Source of the DNA: Nitrospinae bacterium RIFCSPLOWO2_12_FULL_45_22
GTDB taxonomy: Bacteria; 2-12-FULL-45-22
NCBI GenBank assembly: GCA_001803565.1
Contig: MHDQ01000221.1
Coordinates: forward strand, 892 to 6,297
DNA: 5,406 nt
Direction of reading: 5' to 3'
Part shown: positions 5,291 through 5,406 of the stretch, one piece after another
How positions within the stretch are numbered: position 1 is the first letter of the stretch
Layout of the letters: every line of letters starts with the position of its first letter
Program-made: the position numbers and the translations under genes
The notes under the pieces: model-generated
What the model was told of the DNA's origin: nothing
Seen by the model: only the letters and a program-made list of their open reading frames with translations
Database searches by the model: none

Positions 5291-5406
5291 TTAAATCAAT
5301 CTCTGGATTTCTTGTTTGATATTGATAGCGCCGGTAATAACACCATTATCTCTTTTTACTAAGATAGGCAGAGTCTTCTCTGCTAGAGGGACTAACCCCA
5401 GGTAAG
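5291..5406 (-). CDS. C-terminal fragment of an unidentified protein, cut by the window edge
   Basis: On the minus strand an uninterrupted frame enters from the right edge and ends at TAA (complement of 5291-5293), giving 37 residues. The sequence reads like a real protein end: YLGLVPLAEKTLPILVKR, then a D-N-G turn, then V-I-T-G-A-I-N-I and a terminal helix KQEIQRLI. A strand, a Pro-containing strand, a D-N-G turn and a last helix would fit several alpha/beta folds, including thioredoxin-like ones, but this is too short to name. Its stop lies 73 bases before the dehydrogenase start on the same strand, so the two could be co-transcribed. The opposite frames here are broken by stops. Confidence 0.5.
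   Translation of the reverse strand, partial: YLGLVPLAEKTLPILVKRDNGVITGAINIKQEIQRLI

Overview
The window looks like bacterial chromosome from an anaerobe with a cytochrome-rich respiratory chain. It has moderate GC, AAGGAG/GGAGG ribosome-binding sites and many CxxCH haem sites. An NrfD/DsrP-type membrane protein and a Tat-exported four-cluster ferredoxin are encoded together, as is common in Desulfobacterota, Nitrospirota, anammox Planctomycetota and their relatives. The sequence alone does not settle the phylum.

Layout. Bases 1-95 hold a terminator-like hairpin followed by a good sigma70-type promoter, so a transcription unit probably begins here. Five plus-strand genes follow: (1) a 196-residue protein I do not recognise, with six copies of an 11-residue motif F-[FL]-x-[WR]-L-[LF]-[SA]-[SP]-E-x-L at a 25-26 residue period; (2) a small membrane-anchored tetrahaem cytochrome c; (3) a Tat-exported protein with sixteen Cys for four [4Fe-4S] clusters; (4) an NrfD/DsrP-family quinol-binding membrane protein; and, after a 138-base leader with a bulged hairpin, (5) an exported trihaem cytochrome that appears to be a tandem duplication of a cytochrome c'-like helical bundle. 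A convergent minus-strand gene (6) encodes an MDR-family zinc-binding/quinone-oxidoreductase-like dehydrogenase. The right edge carries the last 37 codons of another minus-strand gene (7).

How the genes may work together (inference). Genes 2-4 have the parts of a membrane quinol:cytochrome oxidoreductase. NrfD would handle menaquinol in the membrane, the ferredoxin would carry electrons across its four clusters on the periplasmic face, and the anchored tetrahaem cytochrome would pass them on. Gene 5 is a plausible periplasmic partner. No molybdopterin or other catalytic subunit is present, so the unit resembles stand-alone quinol modules (Cbc4-like in Geobacter, or the JOP part of DsrMKJOP) rather than a complete polysulfide, thiosulfate or nitrite reductase.

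The most unusual item is gene 1: a regular short-motif repeat protein with no export signal at the head of a periplasmic redox operon. Two of its repeats are identical over 70 bp of DNA while adjoining repeats have diverged.
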